Part shown: positions 8,608 through 16,018 of the stretch, one piece after another
How positions within the stretch are numbered: the stretch's first letter is position 1
Layout: the number at the start of each line of letters is the position of its first letter
Source of the DNA: Actinomycetes bacterium
Lineage (GTDB): Bacteria; Actinomycetota; Actinomycetes; Actinomycetales; Micrococcaceae
Direction of reading: 5' to 3'
Length of the DNA stretch: 64,000 nt
Assembly: GCA_023426375.1 (NCBI GenBank)
Contig: JAFAAV010000068.1
Coordinates: 109,194 to 173,193, forward strand
Made by a program: the position numbers and the translations under genes
The notes under the pieces: model-generated
Database searches by the model: none
What the model was told of the DNA's origin: nothing
What the model saw: only the letters and a program-made list of their open reading frames with translations

Positions 8608-9406
8608 TCAGATCCCGTTGCGGCGGAGAAGTCGACGGGTGGCTTGAACCAATAGATCAGCGACATTCGCGATGTCCGTGTAATAGACCGCGCGGACGCC
8701 TCCGAACGCGCGAATAGTGCGAATGAGCGAGGAGAGCGGCTGGGGCGTGGCGGGAAGCCCAGAGATATTGGGGACCAACAGTTCGAGCGCGTGGGTGAGG
8801 GGAAAGGGATCGCTGAGCTCGCCTTCGGGCCCTTCAGGGTCGCGTTGCAGCAACAGCACCTTGTTCAGGCGCGCTGATCGGGTCTGTGCACGCAGCCCGA
8901 GCGCATCGGGTAAATCCGCTCTTTGGGCTTCTCGGGTTCCACGATCACCGACGGTGGCTTAGAGTACGACGCAATGCTTAGGTCAGCCGCGTCCACGCAG
9001 ACGGTTTCGTCACTGAGATATTCGAGGGATTGGCCGAGCGCATGAGGAGCCGTGGTCCTGCAGGTGCTGGAGGAGGCGACCAAGACACTCGCCAGTCCGC
9101 TTAGGGGGTAGGACAACCCCGCTGCGTGGAAGAGCAGCTTCTGTCCGCTCCACTGCGCAATGGCCTCGAGGGTGACTCGGTTGCTCAGCTCACTCAGCAG
9201 CCCTGCCAGGGAATTCGTACCTGAGCCCGGAAATCGCAGTGTGGCCATGGGTTCCATCGCCGAGTCGGCGTGTGTGCAGCGGGACCAGGCCGTGCGAATC
9301 CTTTCGATAAGTGCGGCGTCGGATGATCGAACTCGATCCGAAGGGGGGCGGACATGGCATGTAGATCCACCGTGACGTCGCGTTGACCTGCGCTGGCCGG
9401 GGGCAT
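8608..9406 (-). pseudogene. HprK-like P-loop kinase, decayed by two frameshifts
   Basis: Three frames join into one protein. The N-terminus reads MPPASAGQRDVTVDLH and ends ...LRIEFDHP (frame from 9406). It continues in another frame as DAALIERIRTAWSRC after a shift near 9320, and runs through LLFHAAG and EYLSDETVCVD. A second shift near 8920 leads into LPDALGLRAQTRSARLNKV, then LLLQRDPEGPEGE to the stop at 8608. The layout (HAAG, P-loop region, YLSDET, LLLQRDP) matches HPr-kinase-like proteins found next to PqqD-type genes in actinobacteria. The phosphate-binding loop is also lost: where GxxGxGKT is expected it reads VASSSTCRTT. Two frameshifts plus a dead P-loop make this a true pseudogene rather than a single sequencing error. 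Confidence 0.65.
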
Positions 9407-10282
9407 TCGGGCGGAGGGGGTGTCCCTATGTTTGAGTCGAGCCGCGAGGCCGGCTGGTTGGGGAGTGGGGACACCCCCCGGACCATGGATGGCAGGGCAA
9501 CAAAGCCATGTCCGGTCGAGCGACCAGACCCCCGGCGATCGGAGGCACTCATAAGGTAACGGGCTGTCGCATATCTCCTATTAAACAACACCTGCCCTGC
9601 GGCTCCGCGGTGGTCGGTCAGAGCGCCGCAGATCGGCGCAACTGTCGAGCCTGGTGGTCGCACGCAAATCTTCAACTGTGAATGATTCGTCCACGAATTG
9701 CCAGTCGCCTCCGAGTAAAATTCTGCAACATTTTGTAATATTTGAGCTTTTTAGGCGTGACCTAACGCACCCCACCCCTAGGGGGGATGTCAGTCTCTGG
9801 CATAGCTCGATGATGAACTCCCTTGTTACTCGGCGGTAGACAACGCCGAGGATCCGAGAACTGACCAGTCCTTCCCCGCGGATGTAAGAAAGTTGCGTCT
9901 TCACCGACATGCTCCCAGTTGCTACTGTTCGGCTTTGTCGCAGGGCGGGATATCCGGTTAGGAGAGAGCCGGTGTTCACCTTCCGCCCACCGTTCGCGCC
10001 GTGACCGGTGACTCCGGTGAACTGATCCAGTGGGTCTGGATCAGCAGGGGACAAATGGCGTGGCAACACGCACACACAGGACGAACGGCTAATTCGACAC
10101 TTAGGGGGAAAGGGGAAGTGGGGCCAAAGGGCCTGTGTAAAGTGCGGGGCGGTCAGATCGTACAGAGCGATCTGGCTGACGGCGAGTCTCTTCGCGCCGT
10201 GCACTTTGCATAGGCATGATCACCCCGGTATCGCTCATGACCCACGGTTGATTCGATGCAAACACAGGACCCATCGATCGCG
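9407..10282. other. Non-coding scar: IS-end remnants and an AT-rich patch
   Basis: No gene is supported in these 876 bases. At 9416-9478 a short block begins GGTGTCCCTATGTTTGAG and closes with GGGACACC; its first 30 bases recur inverted at the right end of the element at 15222-15406. At 9553-9570 AAGGTAACGGGCTGTC echoes the sequence beside that element. At 9700-9765 the composition turns AT-rich and includes an iron-box-like palindrome. At 10131-10210 AAAGTGC pairs with GCACTTT around a region beginning GGCCTGTGTAAAGTG, which resembles an insertion-sequence end. Confidence 0.45.
9751..9765. promoter_or_regulatory. Iron-box-like palindrome (DtxR/IdeR type)
   Basis: TTAGGCGTGACCTAA has arms TTAGG/CCTAA like the inner part of the DtxR/IdeR consensus. 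The sequence just upstream is AT-rich, like a promoter. No intact gene follows on either strand, so it may be the orphaned control site of a lost iron-regulated gene. Confidence 0.25.
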
Positions 10283-11359
10283 TTACTGGATCGAGCGGGT
10301 ACAGCGAATCTCGTTGTAAGAGGGCATGACGTTGTTGACACGGGCTGGGGTGCGTGAGGCCGGGGGCTCCTCGCCGCAGGCGGTATGGGGTCGATGATAG
10401 TTGTAGTGATTCACCCACACCCCCAGGGCGGCCCGTCGGGCGTGTTCGCTGGTGTAGGTGCGGGTGTAGAGCACCTCATCGACCAGTAGCCGGTTGTAGC
10501 GTTCCACCTTCCCGTTGTGCCGGGGCGTGTAGGCACGGATGCGCTGGTGGCGGGAGGCCAGGGCTTTCACGGTGCGGGTGAAGTCCGCGGCGCGGTAGTT
10601 GGACCCGTTGTCGGTGACCACCCGGCACAGTCTTTCGATGCCGTGGGCGGCGAAAAACACCTTCGCGCGGGAGAAGAACCCGATGGTGGTGACCGCTTTC
10701 TCGTCTTCGGCGGCTTCGGTGTAGGCCAGGCGGGAGAACCCGTCGATGGCCGTATGTAGGTAGGTGTAACCGGCCCTGGCTCCTCGACCACGCTTAGCGG
10801 CCTTGGCCGCAGCACCGCCGCGGCCATGGGCGGGTTAGCCGCCGCCGTCAGGAATGCGCCCGACCTTCTTCACATCCCAATGCACCATATACCCGGGCCA
10901 GTACGCCCGAGTCCTGGCCGGGGTGCTTCGGGGGGTGTCCCCGTCGGGGGTCAGATCCCGCAAACGGGAGATGCCCAGCCGGTGCAACCACCGGCCCCCA
11001 GTGCGTAACGCGATGATCACTGGGGCGTGGAAGGGCCCGGTTCCCTTTTCATCGTCACAACCGCCGGCGCTCAAGTGGTGCCAGATCCGGCGCAGGACCA
11101 CTTGCGATTCAGGCGCAGGGCCTCGATGCGCTCGACCACCTCCAGCCGGGTGCGGGACGGGGAGGTGACCGGGGTCGAGGGCCGGTCGACCAGGCCCTCC
11201 TCACCGTCTTGGAGGTAGCGGGCCACCCAGGTGCTCACGGTGGGGCGGGAGACCTGGAACTCGGTGGCCACATGCGCCCTGGGGGGTCCCATCGATCAGG
11301 TGGCGTGGGGCCAGGCGCAGCCGGCCGTTGGGGGTCAGGGGCGCATTAGGATGGGTCAT
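10283..11359 (-). pseudogene. IS481-family transposase, decayed
   Basis: The conceptual protein begins MTHPNAPLTPNGRLRL at ATG 11359. It shows the helix-turn-helix EFQVSRPTVSTWVARYLQDG and the DDE integrase core: Asp in YMVHWDVKK, Asp in RVVTDNGSNY, Glu in HNGKVERYNRL. It ends ...YNEIRCTRSIQ at 10283. Three lesions break it: one extra C in the run at 11281-11286, a second shift near 11100, and an in-frame TAA at 10835-10837. I could not define terminal inverted repeats with confidence. Related IS481 proteins are around 330-350 aa, which fits this span. Confidence 0.8.
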
Positions 11360-11897
11360 GAACGGGCTCTTTCGTGTGGGCGGACGGTGTAGGAACTTCC
11401 CTCCTGAAGCGAGGAGCTCGTTCCTTATCTCATCGACGCGCCCGCGACAAGAACCTCATGACCCATAACACTTGGGCCAGCCCCAACAACGTGGTAGTGA
11501 GCATTAAGGTCAAATTAGCGCGGGTTAGCCGCAAGAAATCAAGCACGGTAATAGCTCTCCTGCGAGACGGTGGATAGGAGAAATCGACAACGACATCGGG
11601 ACTATCGGCCAGGTGATCCCCCAAGGTCATCCAGACAATTTCAAGTTCGAGCTGGTCTAACAAGGCGGATTGCTATGTCTTGTGTGTAACTTTCTCCGGT
11701 AATGACGGTGTTCTTTGGGCGCCCGGTGGCGGCCTCGGCTCCCGCATGATGCGGCCGGGCTGCGCTGGTTCACGTTCCGTTAGCCGATCCCCAAGCGGGG
11801 CATCGTGAGGTCACCACGGTGCAGTTGAGACCCACTGCTGTGTGCACCGCCTTGCGGAGCGCAACGCCCGGCACTGACCCGATTGAATGACTGATCC
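11360..11897. other. Gap between IS481 remnant and tetR, no supported gene
   Basis: A minus-strand frame at 11430-11663 could encode 77 residues with one hydrophobic stretch (LMLTTTLLGLAQVLW), but it would start at TTG without a ribosome site. The rest shows no coding pattern. The block nearest 11384-11410 probably contains the left end of the IS481 element. Confidence 0.3.
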
Positions 11898-12503
11898 TCA
11901 GAATCGAAGACCCCGTACGGCGGTGGCCAGAGTGACCTCGAGTAACTCGCGGTTGCGTGGCGGAGGCACGTCCCGCAGTGCTCCGGAGGTGCAGAGTACT
12001 GAGATCCCGTGCACCGCAGACCACAAGGCGACTGCCGCGTCGAACCGCGCGGCAGCGTCGACGACTGCCAAAGCTTCCCTCTCGAGACCGCCCACGAGCT
12101 CAAGCAGCCGGGCAAACGGGCTGTCTTGGGAATCTTGCTCGGGCAGCTCAAAGCCGCTGGCGAGGCACCGAAACAGCATTCGCCGGTCCAGCGCGAACTC
12201 GAAGTATCCACGGCCTGCAGCGATGACTCGTTCCGCCGCCGGGGCATCGGCAGCCACTTGCGATACTGCGTCTTGCATCGATCGCCCGAGGGCATCCGCC
12301 GCGGTGTGGCGGACCGCGCCCAGCAGGGAGTCCTGCCCCGGGAAGTGCCTGTAGGCAGCCGAAGGGGAGACACCAGCACGGCGTGCGATCTTTCTTAGAC
12401 TGACCGCCTCGGGGCCACCCTCTGCGGCGAGCTGCACGCCGATGCGGACCATCTCCTCGCGCAGGTTTCCGTGGTGGTAGGGCTTGGTGTTGACGGTGTT
12501 CAC
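11898..12503 (-). CDS. TetR/AcrR-family transcriptional regulator
   Basis: DNA-binding repressor of about 201 aa. The N-terminal helix-turn-helix is clear: RKIARRAGVSPSAAYRHFPGQDSLL. The C-terminal ligand-binding half is of the TetR WHG type (DAAVALWSAVHGISVLC). GTG 12503 gives VNTVNTKPYHHGNLRE, a normal N-terminus for this group; an upstream ATG at 12536 would add eleven unlikely residues. It is divergent from a DUF1772 membrane protein, and an imperfect palindrome lies between them, so it most likely controls itself and that neighbour. The pair sits between insertion-sequence remnants and may have arrived with them. Confidence 0.85.
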   Translation of the reverse strand: MNTVNTKPYHHGNLREEMVRIGVQLAAEGGPEAVSLRKIARRAGVSPSAAYRHFPGQDSLLGAVRHTAADALGRSMQDAVSQVAADAPAAERVIAAGRGYFEFALDRRMLFRCLASGFELPEQDSQDSPFARLLELVGGLEREALAVVDAAARFDAAVALWSAVHGISVLCTSGALRDVPPPRNRELLEVTLATAVRGLRF

Positions 12504-12527
12504 GACGAAAGGATACCGTAGCCACAA

Positions 12528-12544
12528 TGTAGACATCGTTCACA
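12528..12544. promoter_or_regulatory. Candidate TetR operator
   Basis: TGTAGACATCGTTCACA is an imperfect palindrome (TGTAGAC against TGTGAAC on the other strand, five of seven positions). It lies in the 90-bp gap between the divergent tetR and DUF1772 genes, where an autoregulatory operator would be expected. Confidence 0.35.
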
Positions 12545-12593
12545 TGGCAAGTGTGGGTTGCCACCCCTGCCCTAATCCGATCAAGGAGGTCCC

Positions 12594-13031
12594 GTGGATC
12601 TGCTGCTCCTGTCCCTACTGATCGTCACTGGCTTCGTGGGCTGCGCGGAGTTCGGATCTGTCGCCCTCGTCCACCCCGTGATCCGTCGCTTGCCCGTCGA
12701 GCACCAAGTGGTGATGGAGAAAGGGCTGCTACGCACCTTCGGCCGGGTGATGCCCGTGGGTATGACGGCTGCGGCGGTCCTCGCCGGCCTCGGCGTCGCT
12801 CGCTACGGCAGCGCCTGGTTGGGGGTCGCGGCTGTCGTGCTGACGATCGCGTTGGTGGTGACGATCTTCGGCAACGTACCGCTGAACCTGTGGACGGGCC
12901 GTATCCCGGACGGGGATGTGCCCTTGGACTTCCGCGCCAAGCGCCGTCAGTGGGATGTGTTCCAGGCCGTTCGCGGCTCGTTGCAACTGATCGGCTTCGT
13001 CCTGGTGTGCATCAGCACCGCTGCGTCTTGA
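12594..13031 (+). CDS. DUF1772-like small membrane protein
   Basis: 145-aa integral membrane protein with four hydrophobic segments: residues about 2-22, 52-70, 74-92 and 125-142. The pattern HPVIRRLP...NVPLNLW resembles the DUF1772 (anthrone-oxygenase-like) family. Members often accompany TetR regulators; the true reaction of bacterial members is not established. GTG 12594 is chosen because a textbook AAGGAGG (12583-12589) precedes it. It is transcribed away from the TetR gene and followed by IS110 remnants. Confidence 0.65.
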   Translation: MDLLLLSLLIVTGFVGCAEFGSVALVHPVIRRLPVEHQVVMEKGLLRTFGRVMPVGMTAAAVLAGLGVARYGSAWLGVAAVVLTIALVVTIFGNVPLNLWTGRIPDGDVPLDFRAKRRQWDVFQAVRGSLQLIGFVLVCISTAAS

Positions 13032-13068
13032 CGGCGCGGACGGTTTCGCCATAATCACCGAACTTCAC

Positions 13069-13110
13069 GTGTTACCTTTTCATGGCGCCGGTGTCCGTGA
13101 GGGTGATACA
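13069..13110. repeat. Repeat copy, inverted relative to 15180-15220
   Basis: The sequence starting GTTACCTTTTCATGGCGCCG at 13069 matches the reverse complement of 15180-15220 (GTTACCTTTTTCATGACGCC...) over about 40 bases with few differences. The two copies flank the pair of IS110-type genes in opposite orientation. A weaker relative lies at 9553. They may be ends of an older element or copies of a target repeat. Confidence 0.5.
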
Positions 13111-13135
13111 GGCACCGTACCTCTATGTTGTTCGT

Positions 13136-13720
13136 CAAGCGGCGGGGTGTTTTGGTTTCGTAGAGGGTGCCGCCGCGGAGCATGGCGTAGACGATGTCGC
13201 AACGGTGTCGGGCCAGAGCGATCAGCGCCTTGTTCTGTCTCCTGCCCTGGGATCGTTTGCGGTCGTAATAGGCCCTGGAGAGCGGGGTCCTTCAGGGTGG
13301 CGAACGCGGAGAGGAACGCGGCCCGTCTGAGGACCTTGTTGCCTCATCCTCGATGAGTGATCCCTGGGTATGGATGAACCGGATCTCCAGGTCACCGGGG
13401 AGAGCCCGGCGTAGGAAGCCAGATCTCCGGCGGTGACGAAGTCCTTGCCGACGACTTCTGTGATGATTCAGGCTTCGGTACTGATGCCCACTGCCGGGAT
13501 CGAGGTTAGGACCTGATGAAGAGGGTGGGCCTCCACAAAGGGCTTAACTTGGGTCTGGAGTGTATCCCTGGCGGCGCGCAGGTCGGCGAGCATCCCGTCC
13601 AGCTGGGGTAGCACCACGGCGGTGGCGTTGGTATCGACCACGTGCACTGTCTGGGCGTCCAGGGCGGTGAGGAGTTCCCCGGTGAGCCAATCGTGCATTC
13701 GTGGGGCCATCTTTTTCAGT
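13136..13720 (-). pseudogene. Truncated IS110-family transposase (3' fragment)
   Basis: One frame (13468-13710) gives LLTALDAQTVHVVDTNATA then EAHPLHQVLTSIPAVGIST, which parallels the VDAHPLTQVLTSMPGVGVRT helix-hairpin region of the intact copy next door. The + strand at 13136-13360 is visibly homologous (about 70%) to 13815-14010, including GAGCATGGCGTAGA and GCGAACGCGGAGAGGAAC. The catalytic N-terminal DEDD half is missing, and the reading frame breaks near 13465. This is an older, diverged copy into or beside which the second copy was placed. Confidence 0.75.
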
Positions 13721-13759
13721 CATGTGGCGGCCGACTTGCGGCCCGCGGCAAGCAGGGGG

Positions 13760-15079
13760 GTGCTTCTATGGTTTTCGTAAAGCGGCCAGGGCTACGGTCG
13801 GCGGGGTGGGTTCGGTGTAGAAGGCCCCGTCGCGGAGCATGGCGTAGAGTACATCGGTTCGTCTTCTGGCCAGCGCGATCACAGCTTGGTTGTGGCGTTT
13901 GCCCTCAGATCGTTTTCGATCGTAGTAGGCCCTCGAAGCGGGGCTGGCGTTTATGGAGGCGAACGCGGAGAGGAACAACGCTCGTTTCAGGACCTTGTTG
14001 CCCCGCCGGGATGGGGATTCCCCACGGATCGAGGTCCCGGATCTTCTGGTCACGGGAGCGATTCCGGCGTAAGAAGCCAGATGGCCGGCGGTGGCGAAGT
14101 CCTTGCCCACGACTTCGGTGAGGATCCGTGCTGCTGTCCTGACCCCTACCCCGGGCATGGAGGTCAGGACCTGGGTGAGAGGGTGAGCATCGACCACCGT
14201 GAGGATCTCGGCTTCGATCTCTGCTCGTTGGGTGGCGAGCTGGGAAAGTTGGTCAGCTAAACGCCCGATGATCTTCTCCGCCGCCGACGTGCCTGCAACG
14301 GTCACGGTTTGCTCGCTCAGGGCGGTGAAAATCTCTTCGGTGAGTTTCTCCGCCAACCGGGGCGCGTGTTTCTTCAACAACACCCGTACATGAGCCCGCC
14401 CGGCGGTTCTCAACCGGGCCGGGGACGAGTACCGGGTGAGCAAAGCAACCACGGCGGGGTGGCCCAACCGGGGGCCAAGGACCCGTTCCAGAGCCGGGTG
14501 GATCTGAGTGAGGAACCCGCGTAACCGGTTGCGGGCCTGAGTGATCTGGGCTGCTAGATCATCATCGAAGCCGCACAGCATCGACAGTTCCGCGATGTTC
14601 TCCTCGGTCACGGTGATCCCACGCAGGGTGTGGGCCATGGTGCGAGCGGTCTCGGCGATGATGAACGCATCTCGGGCATCAGTTTTCGCCTGGCCCGGGT
14701 GCAGGTCAGCGACCCGGCGCATCGTTAGCCCAGGCAAGTAAGCCACATCAATGCCCAGGTCCTGGGCCACCGCAATCACCAGGGCGCCTATGGTCTTGGG
14801 CTGGTCCACGACCACCAGAACAGTGCCATGGGCTACGGTCAGCTCTTGAAGCAGCGCCCGGATCTTGGGTCGGATTGGGGCAGGGGCTTGTCGTACACGA
14901 CACTGCCCGCGGCGCTCAGGCCGGTGGCGTGATGATCGGTCTTACCAACGTCGATCCCGAGGTAGAGCTGGTGGTCCGTCATGGTCACCTTCTTCGTCAC
15001 AGGGTGGGTTGAAGTGACCAAATGGAACACTGACCCGCATCCACGTTACAAAGCCCCGCCTGACGGGTCGTGCTTCTAT
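13760..15079 (-). mobile_element. IS110-family insertion sequence
   Basis: The element encloses the frameshifted transposase gene. A 10-bp direct repeat GTGCTTCTAT occurs at 13760-13769 (overlapping the transposase stop) and at 15070-15079 (88 nt upstream of its start). IS110 elements lack terminal inverted repeats and are bounded by a short core repeat, so these are my predicted ends, giving about 1.3 kb. The true left end could instead lie beyond the hairpin at 15094-15173. Confidence 0.5.
13766..14982 (-). pseudogene. IS110-family transposase, one frameshift
   Basis: DEDD-type serine recombinase that moves IS110 elements. The N-terminus from ATG 14982 (ribosome site GAAGAAGGTG) reads LYLGIDVGKTDHHATGLS, with the first catalytic Asp. 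The frame then runs into a stop after SDPRSGRCFKS. A single missing base near 14865 would join it to KIRALLQELTVAHGTVLVVVD in the next frame. There the remaining acidic residues lie in GQAKTDARDAFIIAE, and the C-terminal Tnp_20 domain carries the helix-hairpin-helix (SMPGVGVRTAARILTE) and the serine region YAGIAPVTRRSGTS. Apart from the shift the gene looks fresh, so a sequencing error or a very recent mutation are both possible. Confidence 0.8.
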
Positions 15080-15093
15080 TAGCGGTCCGTGTG

Positions 15094-15173
15094 AACCAGT
15101 ACCGGCCCCGGTGACTACACCGCCTGCGATCATCGATAACTGGGGGCAGGCATCATGCCGGGGCCGGCTGGTT
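15094..15173. repeat. Large two-tier hairpin beside IS110 (REP-like or bridge-RNA-like)
   Basis: AACCAG-TA-CCGGCCCCGG (15094-15111) pairs with CCGGGGCCGG-CTGGTT (15158-15173), 16 bp with a 2-nt bulge. Inside it, GCCTGC (15122-15127) pairs with GCAGGC (15146-15151) around an 18-nt loop. A diverged relative of the inner part lies at 15407-15460. The shape could be a REP-like target palindrome or the loop of an IS110 bridge RNA. Confidence 0.45.
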
Positions 15174-15221
15174 ACCTACGCCTTCATCCTCCCGGACACC
15201 GGCGTCATGAAAAAGGTAACG

Positions 15222-15406
15222 GGGTGTCTCATTTTGCGAATCAAGCCGCGAGGGCGTCCGGTTCGGGTGTACGGGTTGGTAGTAGGTGCCTCCGCTGCAA
15301 CGTCATCTACGCGATGCACTGCTGGGGCACGTATTACCAGCCATCATGAAACGCTCCGACTCCGACTAAGCCGCCCTCGCGGCTTGACTCAAACATAGGT
15401 ACACCC
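15222..15406. mobile_element. MITE-like element, 185 bp with 35-bp inverted ends
   Basis: The left end GGGTGTCTCATTTTGCGAAT (15222 on) and the right end (15372-15406, read in reverse GGGTGTACCTATGTTTGAGT) share GGGTGT at the tip and an identical 16-base inner block TCAAGCCGCGAGGGCG. The interior codes for nothing. The right-end version recurs alone at 9416-9450. TG...CA tips resemble IS3/IS150-type ends, so this may be an internally deleted derivative. No target duplication is evident. Confidence 0.55.
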
Positions 15407-15520
15407 TCGGATCATCAACGACTGGGGCAGTAATCGTGCCGGAGCCTTCCGGACAGCAGCTCCCCATTCTCTACGAAGTAGGTGACGGGGGCATGAGCCC
15501 AGCTTAGTGGCGGATGGTTC
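15407..15520. other. Diverged copy of the inner hairpin sequence
   Basis: The stretch 15407-15460 (GGATCATCAACGACTGGGGC and on) parallels 15126-15165 with substitutions, so the same repeat family flanks the MITE on both sides. No gene is seen before the DUF779 gene end at 15521. Confidence 0.4.
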
Positions 15521-15970
15521 CTAAATTTCGCAGAGTTCACTGCGGGTGAGGAACCGTTTGCCCGTTGGAGCCTCGAGGGAAAAACCCCCACCCCGGCCTG
15601 GGATGGCGTCAATGATCAAGCGGGTGTGTCGCCAGAGCTCGAATTGCTCGGTCGAGATCCAGAACTCCAGGGGACCCAACTCGCCTCCCGAGGGTGACGG
15701 GACCTGAGCGACACCCAGCAAGGCATCGGAGTTTCCAGTGCGGAACTCACCGGCCGGGAAACACATGGGCGCGGAGCCGTCACAGCAGCCACCGGACTGG
15801 TGGAACATGAGCGGTCCGTGCTGCTCCCACAGCTCTTGCAACAGGGCCACGGCAGGCCCAGTGAACCCCACCCGCGAGGTGGTTTCACCGGGCACGGCCG
15901 GGGAGGTCTCGAGCACCACGCGGTGCTCGAGACTCTCCAGGTCCTGCGGTTCAGAAGGTTGTGCGCTCAT
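15521..15970 (-). CDS. DUF779 protein, aldehyde-dehydrogenase companion
   Basis: 149-aa soluble protein of the DUF779 family. The conserved centre reads LMFHQSGGCCDGSAPMCFPAGEF, with three cysteines that could bind metal, followed by GPLEFWISTEQFELWRHTRL and a hydrophobic strand (LIIDAIPGRGGGFSLEAP). Family members are regularly encoded right behind acetaldehyde or other aldehyde dehydrogenases; here the gene follows one with a gap of about 50 nt on the same strand. Its biochemical role is unknown; a metallochaperone or redox-accessory role would be inference. An upstream extension is not supported. Confidence 0.82.
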   Translation of the reverse strand: MSAQPSEPQDLESLEHRVVLETSPAVPGETTSRVGFTGPAVALLQELWEQHGPLMFHQSGGCCDGSAPMCFPAGEFRTGNSDALLGVAQVPSPSGGELGPLEFWISTEQFELWRHTRLIIDAIPGRGGGFSLEAPTGKRFLTRSELCEI

Positions 15971-16018
15971 GGCGCCTCATCACCTTTCAGCTCGACTGGT
16001 CCCGCTCCGCGCTGCGGC

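Noticed and set aside
11430..11663. 77-residue minus-strand frame with a membrane-like segment
   Set aside because: It has a TTG start, no ribosome site, no recognisable family, and lies in a region of insertion-sequence debris.
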